A stretch of DNA of 64,000 bases. Origin: Bradyrhizobium zhanjiangense (GTDB lineage Bacteria > Pseudomonadota > Alphaproteobacteria > Rhizobiales > Xanthobacteraceae). The notes beneath the pieces are model-generated. The model did not search any database and was not told where the DNA came from. It saw only the letters and a list, made by a program, of their open reading frames with translations. The DNA is taken from the NCBI RefSeq assembly GCF_004114935.1, contig NZ_CP022221.1, forward strand, positions 5,353,001-5,417,000, written 5' to 3'. Position numbers and translations under genes: made by a program. This document shows, one piece after another, positions 17,064 through 25,400 of the stretch; the stretch's first letter is position 1, and each line of letters begins with the position of its first letter.

Positions 17064-17085
17064 AAAAATCAGAGAGACGCGAATC

Positions 17086-17328
17086 CTAACGATCGATGAA
17101 AGCGGGCGCCGCCACCGGCACAGGACTCTTCGGCGGCAAAATTTTCGGCGGCAAGAATTTAGAGGCGATTGTGAACACGATGACGATCTCGCGGCACGAC
17201 TCGCACCGAAAGCTGTTGGGTGAGTTTGCCGTCATCGGCTTGGCGCATTGCGGGCACGTCATGCTGCACGAACGCGTGACTTCACACGTTCGTTCCGTCG
17301 CACGTTGCGTCCACTCTCGCCGATCCAC
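17086..17328 (-). CDS. Zinc-ribbon hypothetical protein
   Basis: An 80-residue frame if started at the GTG at 17328, immediately after the stop of the 45-aa gene, or 58 residues from the ATG at 17262 (MTCPQCAKPM). It has a CPQC and CESC pair spaced like a zinc ribbon, a hydrophobic IVIVF segment and a proline-rich tail. The close spacing puts it in one transcription unit with the upstream 45-aa gene behind a LexA box. The start choice is uncertain and the function unknown. Confidence 0.5.
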   Translation of the reverse strand: MDRREWTQRATERTCEVTRSCSMTCPQCAKPMTANSPNSFRCESCREIVIVFTIASKFLPPKILPPKSPVPVAAPAFIDR

Positions 17329-17466
17329 TCACGCCGCCCGCCTTGCTTTGCCCTTCTCCGAAAAGCATTCCAGGATCTGGATGCGCAGCTCCTCTGCAGC
17401 CGGGCCTTCGAGCTTCCTGAGCTCGTTCCAGAGCCTGATCACTTCGCGCTGTTTCTCGACGGTCAT
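17329..17466 (-). CDS. Small helical protein behind a LexA box, 45 aa
   Basis: A 45-residue basic/acidic helical protein (MTVEKQREVIRLWNELRKLE...). The ribosome-binding site TTGGAGGTG sits seven bases before the ATG. A perfect GAAC-N7-GAAC LexA operator lies 31 bases upstream of the start, so the gene is probably SOS-induced. The zinc-ribbon gene follows without a gap. The protein matches no family I can name. Confidence 0.65.
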   Translation of the reverse strand: MTVEKQREVIRLWNELRKLEGPAAEELRIQILECFSEKGKARRAA

Positions 17467-17496
17467 GAATCACCTCCAAGAGAAGATGATTGACTA

Positions 17497-17511
17497 GAAC
17501 AAAATGAGAAC
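17497..17511 (-). promoter_or_regulatory. LexA (SOS) box
   Basis: GAAC AAAATGA GAAC (read as GTTC-N7-GTTC on the gene strand) is an exact match to the direct-repeat LexA operator known in alphaproteobacteria. It lies 31 bases upstream of the 45-aa gene. The flanking bases resemble the second box at 20329. Confidence 0.7.
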
Positions 17512-17741
17512 AAAAAGTCCAGCCCCTCCCCGAAATTCCACAGGGGCACGGCGGCTTGAACCTTTTCCGCGCTGCGCGGGACCCATGGAGGCTGGGGATT
17601 TCAGGGCCCAGTCATACGGCAGCGCCGCCTGACGAACATACTCCGTCATCGCGGCGCTGTTGCTTTTTGGATTTTCAACCTTACGTTACGAACGTAGCCG
17701 GCGGCCAGGCGCTGAAATCCCAACGCCGTCGGCCAAGAGAG

Positions 17742-17766
17742 CCCCGTGCGAAAGCGCGGGGTTTTT
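17742..17766 (+). terminator. Intrinsic terminator-like hairpin
   Basis: An eight-pair stem CCCCGTGC / GCGCGGGG with one G-T pair and a GAAA tetraloop is followed by TTTTTCTT. A possible GTG start lies inside the stem. Confidence 0.65.
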
Positions 17767-17883
17767 CTTGTCAGCCGCGGTTGCGCGGCAGGCGACGGCC
17801 GGCGGGCCCTGTGGTTTCTCCTGATCGTCGTGGTGATGTTCGGCATTGCCGTCGCCGAGCACCACCTCGACTTCAGCCGCTGA
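17746..17883 (+). CDS. Possible small membrane protein, 45 aa
   Basis: A GTG-initiated frame with a basic N-terminus and one hydrophobic helix (ALWFLLIVVVMFGIAVAE) followed by HHLDFSR. The helix is convincing but the start lies inside a terminator-like hairpin and no Shine-Dalgarno is seen. It may be a chance frame or start farther in. Confidence 0.3.
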   Translation: MRKRGVFLVSRGCAAGDGRRALWFLLIVVVMFGIAVAEHHLDFSR

Positions 17884-17927
17884 TCCGTTGCGATGCTGCG
17901 CGAAGTGGCCCCGGCATCGCCGGCGCC

Positions 17928-18224
17928 TTAGACGGCGTCCTTGGCCACCTTCAGCGGCGAGGCCTTGACCGACTTGCTCGCCGGCTTGGCCGCAAACTGC
18001 ATCGGCTCCTTGGTGAAGGGATTGATGCCCATCCGGGCTTCGGTCGCGGGCTTGTTCACCACCGACATCTTGACGAAGCCGGGAATGACGAACTCGCCGG
18101 ACTCGTTGAGCTCCTTGTAGCCCACCGTCGCCATGTATTCGATCACCGACTTCACGTCGTTCTTCGACAGCTGCGTGCCTTCCGCAATTGCATCGATCAA
18201 TTGGGTCTTCGTCATCTTCGCCAT
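17928..18224 (-). CDS. HU-family DNA-binding protein
   Basis: A 98-residue nucleoid protein. MTKTQLIDAIAEGTQLSKNDVKSVIEY forms the helical dimerisation half. GEFVIPGFVKMSVVNKPATEARMGINPFTKEPMQF is the beta-arm region, with the DNA-intercalating proline motif in RMGINPFT. The tail is Lys/Ala-rich and a little longer than in standard HU. The VIPGFVKM wording differs from canonical HU (LxGFGxF), so it belongs to a divergent HU subgroup common in Bradyrhizobium. It is monocistronic, with an AAGG-containing leader before the ATG. Confidence 0.9.
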   Translation of the reverse strand: MAKMTKTQLIDAIAEGTQLSKNDVKSVIEYMATVGYKELNESGEFVIPGFVKMSVVNKPATEARMGINPFTKEPMQFAAKPASKSVKASPLKVAKDAV

Positions 18225-18486
18225 GTTCTGAATTCCTTTGAAGGGATGCGCGTGCGTAAACTCTGCTGTGGACGCGGCCGGACCGCGGAGGCGCGCTTCT
18301 AATTCATGCCAGAGGTCATGAAGTGACCGGGCTTAGAGCCTATCGAGGCCCAAAACGCAAGCAGGGGTTCTCTAGGGTTCCCGACTTCCTGTGAAAGATG
18401 TTGCAGCATTTGCCGATTCTTTTTGAACCATTTGCCGCCTGGCGCGTCTTACTCGTTGAAGTCCCTAAGCTTCACCCCACCAGAAA

Positions 18487-18511
18487 GCCCCGCTTCCCCC
18501 AGGCGGGGTTT
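18487..18511 (+). terminator. Intrinsic terminator-like hairpin
   Basis: CCCCGC / GCGGGG arms with a nine-base loop are preceded by AAAG and followed by TTTTCGCTTTT. It lies 70 bases upstream of the next plus-strand gene and may end an unseen transcript or isolate that gene. Confidence 0.6.
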
Positions 18512-18578
18512 TCGCTTTTGCCGGCCTGATAGAGCGCCGCGGCTGCTATATGGTCGAAAGGTTTCTCGTGGGGGACTC

Positions 18579-19070
18579 ATGAAGGTCGCTATCGTCATCG
18601 CCGGCTTGATCGTTGTTGCAATCGCCGCCCTCGTCGCCATCCAGCCGAGCTTCTTGAAGCCCGCGTCCCTGGCCCTCGTGAAGAAATCCGACATCTTCGG
18701 TTTCTCGCCCGGGATGACATTCGACGAGACCAGCAAGCTCGTCAGTCAACGTCGCTACCTCTGCCGCCAGATCCGGGGCTCGTACGTCCTCGAATGCGAG
18801 ATCAATGGCGCCAAGGTCACGGTCGATAGTGACGACGCTGACGCCAAGCATCCGATCTGGCGTGTCCATGCGGAGTTGAACAATCCGGGGCCGCAGGAAG
18901 CCGCCGTCAAATCGATCTCCGACCAGTTCAACGCCCAGCCGATCAAGGTCCGCGCGGGATGGACATGGATCGTCGGCCGTGAGCTCAAGCTGAGCTATGA
19001 CGGCCTCGCCTTGAACCTCGTGGACGAGGCTGCGGAGGCCAAGCTTCGCAAAGACGAAGCCAGGCGCTAG
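18579..19070 (+). CDS. Membrane-anchored periplasmic hypothetical protein
   Basis: A 163-residue protein. The start at the ATG at 18579 has a GGGGGA ribosome-binding site. An N-terminal helix (residues 2-23) is a signal anchor. The rest is a soluble domain with SDIFGFSPGMTFDETSKLV, three cysteines (LCRQIRGSYVLECEI) and a WxHAELN strand. The GxSPGMTxDE part resembles a motif I have seen in short rhizobial periplasmic proteins. No enzyme motif is present. Confidence 0.65.
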   Translation: MKVAIVIAGLIVVAIAALVAIQPSFLKPASLALVKKSDIFGFSPGMTFDETSKLVSQRRYLCRQIRGSYVLECEINGAKVTVDSDDADAKHPIWRVHAELNNPGPQEAAVKSISDQFNAQPIKVRAGWTWIVGRELKLSYDGLALNLVDEAAEAKLRKDEARR

Positions 19071-19186
19071 CGAGCACGACGAGTCACCTCATCGTGAAAC
19101 TTGTGACTGGGCACGCCTTGTTGAGACTTCGGTAACCTAACGCCTCCAATCTCGCATCAGTATCGTTGCGTTGGAGTATCCTCACA

Positions 19187-19489
19187 GTGCTGGATTTTAA
19201 CGAGCTGCGTGAACTCGCGGCTGATGTACGCGTTTTTGTCGATATCGCCGAGGACAAGGCCGAAGCGCTGCGAGCCGTCATCGCAGCTTATGACGTCGTG
19301 CTCGCGATCTTCCCCTCTGGTGACGGCATGGGCCTCCATGTCATCAAAGGCAAAGAGATCCTGGACAAGATCGCAAACTCGCGGAGCCATGCGATGTACA
19401 GCCACACGGCCATCGCGGTCCCCGACCTCGAGCACGCAGAAGTGCTCAAATACCTGACGGCGCCGGTCGAGCAACGGATCGCAGCCTGA
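19187..19489 (+). CDS. Hypothetical protein, 100 aa
   Basis: A soluble 100-residue alpha/beta protein (VRVFVDIAEDKAEALRAVIAAYDVVLAIFPSGDGMGLHVIKGKEI). The start is placed at the GTG at 19187, with GGAG about ten bases upstream; a TTG at 19166 is the alternative. A hairpin pair lies 40 bases downstream. Function unknown. Confidence 0.55.
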   Translation: MLDFNELRELAADVRVFVDIAEDKAEALRAVIAAYDVVLAIFPSGDGMGLHVIKGKEILDKIANSRSHAMYSHTAIAVPDLEHAEVLKYLTAPVEQRIAA

Positions 19490-19528
19490 AGCGGATGCGT
19501 TTTGATTGAATCGGTGCGGGCCGTGAGC

Positions 19529-19574
19529 ACCTCTCCCCTAGGGAGAGGTCGGATCGCATCGCAAGATGCGATCC
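19529..19574. repeat. Pair of adjacent intergenic hairpins
   Basis: ACCTCTCCC / GGGAGAGGT with a three-base loop is followed one base later by GGATCGCATC / GATGCGATCC with a four-base loop. Both stems are perfect. This is a common intergenic repeat type and could act as a bidirectional terminator between the flanking convergent genes. Confidence 0.6.
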
Positions 19575-19596
19575 GGGTGGGCGAGCCTTCCCACAT

Positions 19597-19764
19597 TCAC
19601 TGGCCGCCCAGCACGAACACCGTGAAGCCAATCACGATGCAGCCGAGCCCGAAGACCGCCGTCACGATTTCGACGACGTTTTCCAGACCGAAGAATCTGA
19701 CGATGGCGCTCCATGCGGCAGACAGGAGCATCTCCGCGATCGCGCAGAGCAGGCCTTGAAGCAT
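19597..19764 (-). CDS. Small two-helix membrane protein, 55 aa
   Basis: A 55-residue hydrophobic protein (MLQGLLCAIAEMLLSAAWSA...). It has an N-terminal amphipathic or membrane helix and a second strong helix (VTAVFGLGCIVIGFTVFVLGG) at the C-terminus, joined by a charged RFFGLENVVE hinge. It probably lies in the inner membrane. Codon use matches real genes in the area. No clear Shine-Dalgarno was found. Confidence 0.6.
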   Translation of the reverse strand: MLQGLLCAIAEMLLSAAWSAIVRFFGLENVVEIVTAVFGLGCIVIGFTVFVLGGQ

Positions 19765-19840
19765 GGCAATAGGTCGCGTCGGTCGTCAGCGGGGTTCAAC
19801 CGCCGTAACCGCTCGGCCTGTCCCGCAGTAGAACCGCCCC

Positions 19841-20068
19841 TCACCGAACGTCCCCGGCCTTCCGGCTCTCACCAATTGAAACCGGCTTGTTCAGGAAATA
19901 GTCGCGGTTACCGGTCGCAGCTTCCGCGTACTGGTCGATGGCCACGATGATGGCCTGGACGTGGGCATAGCACCACCCTTCCCGCGTCGCTCTTCGGCGA
20001 ACGTCCTCGAGCGCGGTCAGGAAGGGCGATAGCTCTCTCTCATCGTCGAACCAACGCCTGCTCACCAT
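19841..20068 (-). CDS. Hypothetical protein, 75 aa, SOS-linked operon
   Basis: A 75-residue soluble protein (MVSRRWFDDERELSPFLTALEDVRRR...). Its ATG overlaps the TGA of the upstream coiled-coil gene by seven bases, and GGGAGG lies just upstream, so the two are translationally coupled. The middle is helical with HVQAIIVAIDQYAEAATGNRDYFLNKP. The unit sits behind a LexA box. Function unknown. Confidence 0.65.
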   Translation of the reverse strand: MVSRRWFDDERELSPFLTALEDVRRRATREGWCYAHVQAIIVAIDQYAEAATGNRDYFLNKPVSIGESRKAGDVR

Positions 20069-20295
20069 GTCCTCCCGCCGAGCACCCTGCCCTTGGTCTG
20101 GCGCGGCTGCGCGCTCTTCAGCGCGTCCCGCTGGGCGCAAAGACTTTCAATCTTCGCTTCCATCCGCGACAGCAGCGCTTCGGCCGAGGCCGTCCCGACT
20201 CCCGCCCGCTGCAATTGGAGGATCTCCTTCCTCTGCCTTCCCATCCGGATGCGCATCCGTTCGATCTCCCGCCTGACAACGTCCAGGTCCGGCAT
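20062..20295 (-). CDS. Small coiled-coil protein behind a LexA box, 77 aa
   Basis: A 77-residue, very basic, helical protein (MPDLDVVRREIERMRIRMGRQ...), with heptad-like spacing through most of its length. The start is taken at 20295, 34 bases downstream of a perfect GAAC-N7-GAAC operator; a longer frame to 20334 would run through that operator. It is the first gene of a two-gene unit. It may bind DNA or another protein through the coiled coil, but nothing in the sequence fixes a role. Confidence 0.65.
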   Translation of the reverse strand: MPDLDVVRREIERMRIRMGRQRKEILQLQRAGVGTASAEALLSRMEAKIESLCAQRDALKSAQPRQTKGRVLGGRTW

Positions 20296-20328
20296 GTTCA
20301 GCCCCGCGATTTTGAATATGGTCCATGA

Positions 20329-20343
20329 GAACAAAAACGGAAC
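20329..20343 (-). promoter_or_regulatory. LexA (SOS) box
   Basis: GAAC AAAAACG GAAC is an exact direct-repeat LexA operator, 34 bases before the 77-aa gene. The wider context (gaacaaaa...gaac.aaaagtc) matches the box at 17497, which argues against chance. Confidence 0.7.
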
Positions 20344-20523
20344 GAAAAGTCGAGTCCGACGTTGGACTGAGAAGGAGGAATTGTGCCGCCTGCGCCGCCC
20401 TTACGTCGCACCCGCCCAGAAGGGATGCACGCGTGCGAGTGCGCGGGTAGCTCTACCTTCCATAGGGAACAGACGATCGCCGCTCGTTTTGACTAGGCTG
20501 ACCCAAATGCTGGAGGAGCCGGG

Positions 20524-20736
20524 ATGCCGTACTTCATGCCCAAGCAGGACCAGGCGCAACGCACTTACAAGGTGCTTGCCGACGTCTTCTGCGCGATCAT
20601 GCTCGCGACCTTCTCGATTGTGTTCTTCGGACTGCTCGGCGGTGTTGTTGCCTTCGTTCTACTTGAGGCCGGCCTGCTTGCGATCGATTGGCTCTTGCCG
20701 AACGAGGATGACGATGCGGCAGGCGTTGTTCGCTAG
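20524..20736 (+). CDS. Small membrane protein, 70 aa
   Basis: A 70-residue protein with a polar N-terminus (MPYFMPKQDQAQRTYKV), one or two closely spaced membrane helices (residues 21-57, FCAIMLATFSIVFFGLLGGVVAFVLLEAG) and an acidic tail NEDDDAAG. The ATG at 20524 has GGAGGAG upstream. Probably an inner-membrane protein. Function unknown. Confidence 0.7.
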   Translation: MPYFMPKQDQAQRTYKVLADVFCAIMLATFSIVFFGLLGGVVAFVLLEAGLLAIDWLLPNEDDDAAGVVR

Positions 20737-20943
20737 CGGACTTTCCCGTGGTAGCCCCACGCCGACTTGCTCAAACCCATGTTGCTCGAACTCATGAGGT
20801 CGACGAGCACGGTGCAAGTCCGGCCGGCTCCCGCTTGTTGGCCAGCGACCACTATTAGAGGCCTAGAAAAGGACTCCGAGCGCGACCGGGATGGCTCTCG
20901 CACACAAAGCCGATGCCAAGCCAGATCGGGCAATCAGGCTTTG

Positions 20944-21075
20944 TCAGAACAGATCGCCTATGAGCTTGAGGATGCTGACGATCAGGCCCGAGAGACATGC
21001 TGCAGTGCCGAGGTCGGCCAGATAAAGCAACACGTCACGTTCGTCCTCACTCAGTTCTGCCAGTGCCTTGCGCAT
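20944..21075 (-). CDS. Small membrane protein, 43 aa
   Basis: MRKALAELSEDERDVLLYLA begins a 43-residue protein with a charged N-terminal half and a hydrophobic C-terminal helix (LSGLIVSILKLIGDLF). AGAGGGAAG precedes the ATG. It overlaps the 3' end of the upstream 66-aa gene by 29 bases, so the two form one unit. It is too short for most gene callers. Confidence 0.65.
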   Translation of the reverse strand: MRKALAELSEDERDVLLYLADLGTAACLSGLIVSILKLIGDLF

Positions 21076-21247
21076 CTTCCCTCTCCATGGCCTCGATCAG
21101 CTCTTCGTCATCGAGAACATCCAGCAGATCATTGATTGTCTTGTTGCCGTCGCGCGCCCCCGGCTCGACATAGCTTGCGAGAATGGCCTGGGCCTGCTTG
21201 ACGGCTGCCCTCACGCGATCCGGTTTCACGGCCGGTACTCCACGCAT
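21047..21247 (-). CDS. Small hypothetical protein, 66 aa
   Basis: A 66-residue soluble acidic protein (MRGVPAVKPDRVRAAVKQAQAILASYVEP...), with a C-terminal acidic helix VLDDEELIEAMERED. It lies between the LigD-type ligase gene and the overlapping 43-aa membrane protein on the same strand. Its role is unknown. Confidence 0.6.
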   Translation of the reverse strand: MRGVPAVKPDRVRAAVKQAQAILASYVEPGARDGNKTINDLLDVLDDEELIEAMEREDAQGTGRTE

Positions 21248-21268
21248 ACTGTGGAAGCTAAAACGCAG

Positions 21269-22210
21269 CTAGGAACGGCGCGTTCCTTTGCTCAGCCCCT
21301 TGAATGAGCTGGCGCGCAACAACCCTTCGGATGTGATGTCGCGATACTCCACGTCAGCGTAGAACTTCGGCTCGACCCAGGTGGCCTTCGGCTTACTGAC
21401 GGGCTTGGTGAGCTTGGTTTTGGGGCTGACGACGGTCTCCAGTGCCTTGCGGATCTCCGCGGACTTGGTTCGAGACCAGCCGGTCCCGACTTTGCCCATG
21501 TAGCGCAGCTCTTTGCCCTCCCGCTTGCCGAGGTATAGCGCCGCGACGCCGGAGGGATCTTTGATGAACCCGACCACGGGAAATTTCTCGCGCTGGACAG
21601 CCTTGATCTTCTGCCAGGCTTCGACCCGGTCCGACCGGTACGGCGCGTCAACCCGCTTCGAGATGATGCCTTCGTAGTTGAGCTTGCTTGCAGCCTCGAA
21701 CAACGCCTGCCCGTCCCCGACATGGTGCTCGCTGTAGACGATCGGCTTCTCCAGCTTGTGGCTCTCGATCAGCTGCTTCAGCAGCTCTTTGCGGGCAAGC
21801 TGGGACAAGTTCCGAAGGTCTCGCCCATCGAGCCACAGGAGATCGAAGGCGAAGTACAGCAGGCGATCCTGATCGCCCCTTGCGAGATCGGCCTGCAGCT
21901 CGGCGAAGCTGGGACGATCCTCGTGGATGACCACGACCTCGCCATCCACGATCGCCTGTCCCTGGATGTCGAAGGCGCCCGCAATGGTGGAAAACTTGTT
22001 CGTCCAATCCAAACCTTTCCGCGTCAAGGCTCTGCGGTCGTCGCCGTCAATGCGGAGCTGGATGCGGTAGCCGTCGTATTTGATCTCGTGAATCCACTGA
22101 GCCCCCGAAGGCGGCTTCATCTTCGGGACCGCCAGCTGCGGGCTGATGAAGCCCGGCATGGGCGCGGCTTCCGGCGCTTTGGCCGGAGGTGCCTTGGTAC
22201 GCTTCGCCAC
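21269..22210 (-). CDS. ATP-dependent DNA ligase, LigD ligase-domain type
   Basis: A 313-residue stand-alone ligase of the type fused in LigD, active in end joining and repair. Motifs in order are EIKYDGYR (motif I, catalytic lysine), RALTRKGLDW, DGEVVVI (IIIa), YFAFDLLWLDGRDL, NYEGIISKR (IV) and WQKIKAVQ (V). Residues 205-310 are the OB-fold, with KFPVVGFIKDP, RYMGKVGTGW and the closing PKFYADVEYRDITSEGLLRASSFKGL. All expected elements are present. No Ku gene lies nearby. An internal ATG at residue 18 could be the true start. Confidence 0.9.
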   Translation of the reverse strand: MAKRTKAPPAKAPEAAPMPGFISPQLAVPKMKPPSGAQWIHEIKYDGYRIQLRIDGDDRRALTRKGLDWTNKFSTIAGAFDIQGQAIVDGEVVVIHEDRPSFAELQADLARGDQDRLLYFAFDLLWLDGRDLRNLSQLARKELLKQLIESHKLEKPIVYSEHHVGDGQALFEAASKLNYEGIISKRVDAPYRSDRVEAWQKIKAVQREKFPVVGFIKDPSGVAALYLGKREGKELRYMGKVGTGWSRTKSAEIRKALETVVSPKTKLTKPVSKPKATWVEPKFYADVEYRDITSEGLLRASSFKGLSKGTRRS

Positions 22211-22410
22211 TGACGCAACTCACGAGAGCCCGCCGCTGGCGTTGAGCGCTGAGGCGGGCAGTGCACCTGCCTTACTCACGTGTCGCAAACGCGGAGGCGT
22301 TCTCCGCGTTCCGAAATTCTGGCTGAGGTTGGGTGGGGCCAGGCGATCTACTAGGACGCGGTCTCCCGCGCGGCCGACTTGACCAGGGAGCTGCGATGCT
22401 CGTTGCAGAA

Positions 22411-25400
22411 TCAACTGCTGGGACCTGGGATCGGCTTCTTCTCGGAGCTGACAATGATCTCTCGAAGTACTGCTCTGGCAGCCTGGAGATCCGCTGTCTC
22501 AAAGCCCTCAGCGAACTGGCCATAGAGCGGACTGAGCAGGTCGTGAGCTTCGCTGCGCCGGCGCTGTTCTATCCAAAGTCGCGCGAGCGATGTCGCTGCG
22601 CGCAGTTCCCAGAGCTTGGCGCCTTGCCGGCGCGCGGTTGCAGCGGCATGGCAGAGCCGTGCTTCCGCGGCGATCGGATCGGGCCTCGGCAGCCGCAGCA
22701 TCAGCTCGCCCATCATCCGATGGAGTTCGGCCTCGAACCACCGCTCGCCGGTTTCTTCCACGCGGTCGAGCGCCTTTGCAATCAAATCCAAGCCTTCCTC
22801 CACTGCGCCGGAGCGGCCAAGCGCCTCGGCCTGGAGGCCGAGAAAATGCGGCTCATAGACATTTGCCCCGGTGGCACGCCAAGCCGGCAAGCCCTGCCGA
22901 AGCTGCGCCAGCCCTGTCTCTAACTCACCTGACTCGGTCAGAGCCCATCCGCGGATCACGGTGGCAGGCGCAAGGAAATGCGGAAAACCCTGCTCGGTCG
23001 AGAGCTCAACCAGTGCCTCGGCTCGATTCCGGGCTTCGGGCGCCGCCCGGCGGTACTGCTCGAAGAGACACGCGAACAGGAGAGCGTACGCCAGCGTGTT
23101 GAGGTGATTGAGATCGTTGGCGGCATCGAGCGCTTCGCGGCTCCGTGCCAAGGCCTGTTCCGGATAGCCCAGCGCCAACAACGTCCATGACAGCGCCGAC
23201 AGCGCCGCCACCCGAGGATCCTGCACGTAGAAAAAGGCGAGCGAGCGATGCCGCTCTGGGTCGTAGAGCGCGAGCGTCCGCTCCAGATGGAGGCGGGCAG
23301 CGGCGATCTCGCCGCGCCACAGGGCACCGGTCCCGCTGACGCGGTGAGCAACTATGGTTGCGGAAGTTTCCTGATGATTCTGCGCCCGGCGCAAAAACTC
23401 GTCTGCCACGTCGCGCGCCGCGTTGTGCTCGGCGCGCACGCCGTGAAACACCCATTGACCATAGAGCACGGGCCAGAGCTGGGCGGTGGCTCCGATCTGC
23501 TCGCAGAGCTCGCGGGCACGGGCGTTGGCCCGTCCAGCTTCCGGCGACGCCCAGCCTTGCGTGGCCATCAGCGCGACGCCCAACGCAACCTGCAGGTCAA
23601 GTTCGCGCCGCCTTCGATCGGCCTCGGGCAACCCCGCGGCAAGATTCAATCCGTTCCGTAACTGCGCAAGCGCTTCAGCCATAGCCGATCGGGCGATGGC
23701 TCGTTGTCCCGCCTTCAACCAATACTCGGTCGCCGGCTCGATCAGTCCGCCCTCCGTGTAGTAGTGGGCCACAAGTTCGGGCTGCGCCTGCATAGTCTCC
23801 GGAAAATGCTGCTCGATCGCAGCGGCGATGCGGGCGTGCAGGCGCTGTCGCTTGACGCGCACCAGGGTCGCATAGGCGGCGTCCTGCACGAGCGCATGCT
23901 TGAAGCTGTAGGTTGCCTGCGGCGGCGTCCCGCGCCGGAACACGAGGCCCGAATCGACGAGGTCATCCAACCCCGCCTGCAGGTCGCTCTCCGGCAACTG
24001 CGCCGTCCTCGCCAGCAGTTCATAAGAGAATTCCCGCCCGATCGCGGCCGCGACCTGGGCCACCTCACGAGCGGGGGCCAGCCGGTCAAGCCGGGCCAAC
24101 AGCGATTCCTGGAGTGTGGTTGGGATTGCCATGGGCTGCAGCGGCCCCGCGAGCGCGTAATGGTCGCCCTCATCGCGGAGTAGATTGGTCTCCAGCACAG
24201 TCCGCGTCAGCTCCTCGACGAACAGCGGCACGCCGTCGGTCTTCGCGACGATCTGGTCGAGCACCGCAGGCGGCAGCGCCTTGCCGCCGCTCAGCCGCGC
24301 GACCATTGCCGCGCCCTGCCGGCGGCTCAACCGGCTGAGGGTCAGCGGGGTCACATGGGCATAGCGCGTCCAGCGCCGCACGAACTCGGGCCGGAAGGTG
24401 ATGAGGACGAGCACGGGGGCGCCTTGCACCCGGTCGACCAGCAGATCGAGCAGCTCGAGCGAGGTCGGATCTGCCCAGTGCACATCCTCAAACAAGGCGA
24501 GGACGGGCCGGCGCGTCGCAAGCCCCAGGACCTGATCGACCAACGCCTCGAGCGTCCGCTCCTTCTGCCGATGCGGGCTCATGTCGAGCGGCAGGTAGCG
24601 CGCATCCGTCTCGAGCGACAGCAATGCCGCGAGCAGCGGAGCCACCGCGGCGACATGTTCGGTCGATAGCGCGAGCAGCGCCTCGAGCTTGTCGAGCCGC
24701 GTTGCAGCGGGATCGTCCGCAGCAAAGCCCGCCGCCCGCTCCAGATGCCCGATCACAGGATAGAGCGGGCTGGTCTGATGGTGCGGTGAGCAGTAGTGGC
24801 TCAGGGCCGTATGCGGCTCATTCTCAAGTCGCCCGCGCAGCGCCCGCAGAAGGCGCGACTTGCCGATGCCAGGCTCGCCCGTCAGCAGAACCACCTGGCC
24901 ATCTCCCTCCTTGGCCCGCTCCCAGTGCTCGAGCAACAGGCCGATCTCATGGTCGCGACCGACCAGCGGCGTCAGGCCAGCCCCGTGCAACGCCTCGAAC
25001 CGGCTCTCGGCGGCGCCTTCCCCGACCACGCGCCAGGGCCGCACCGGAACGGGAAAGCCTTTCAAGATCTGCATGCCGAGCTCGGTAAGCTCGAACAGTC
25101 CGCCGATGAGCTCGCGGGTGCGGGCGGAAATCACCACAGTGCCGGGCGCGGCCATTGTCTGCAGGCGCGCCGCGAGGTTCGGCGTGTCACCGACCACGGT
25201 CTCCTCGCGCGCCGCACCTTCGCCGATCAACTCGCCGACAACCACCGGACCGGTCGCAATGCCCACACGGGCCGCCAGCGTGTCGCCATCCGCCGATGCC
25301 AGGCTGTGTACCGCCGCGACAGCCGCGAGGCCGGCGCGCACCGCGCGTTCGGCCTCATCCTCATGGGCGCGCGGATAGCCGAAATAGGCCAGCACGCCAT

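Larger units (their letters stand above)
16598..17085. other. Gene-free stretch holding two copies of a stem-loop
   Basis: No supported gene. Its main content is the pair of similar hairpins at 16784-16826 and 17025-17063, about 240 bases apart. Confidence 0.5.
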
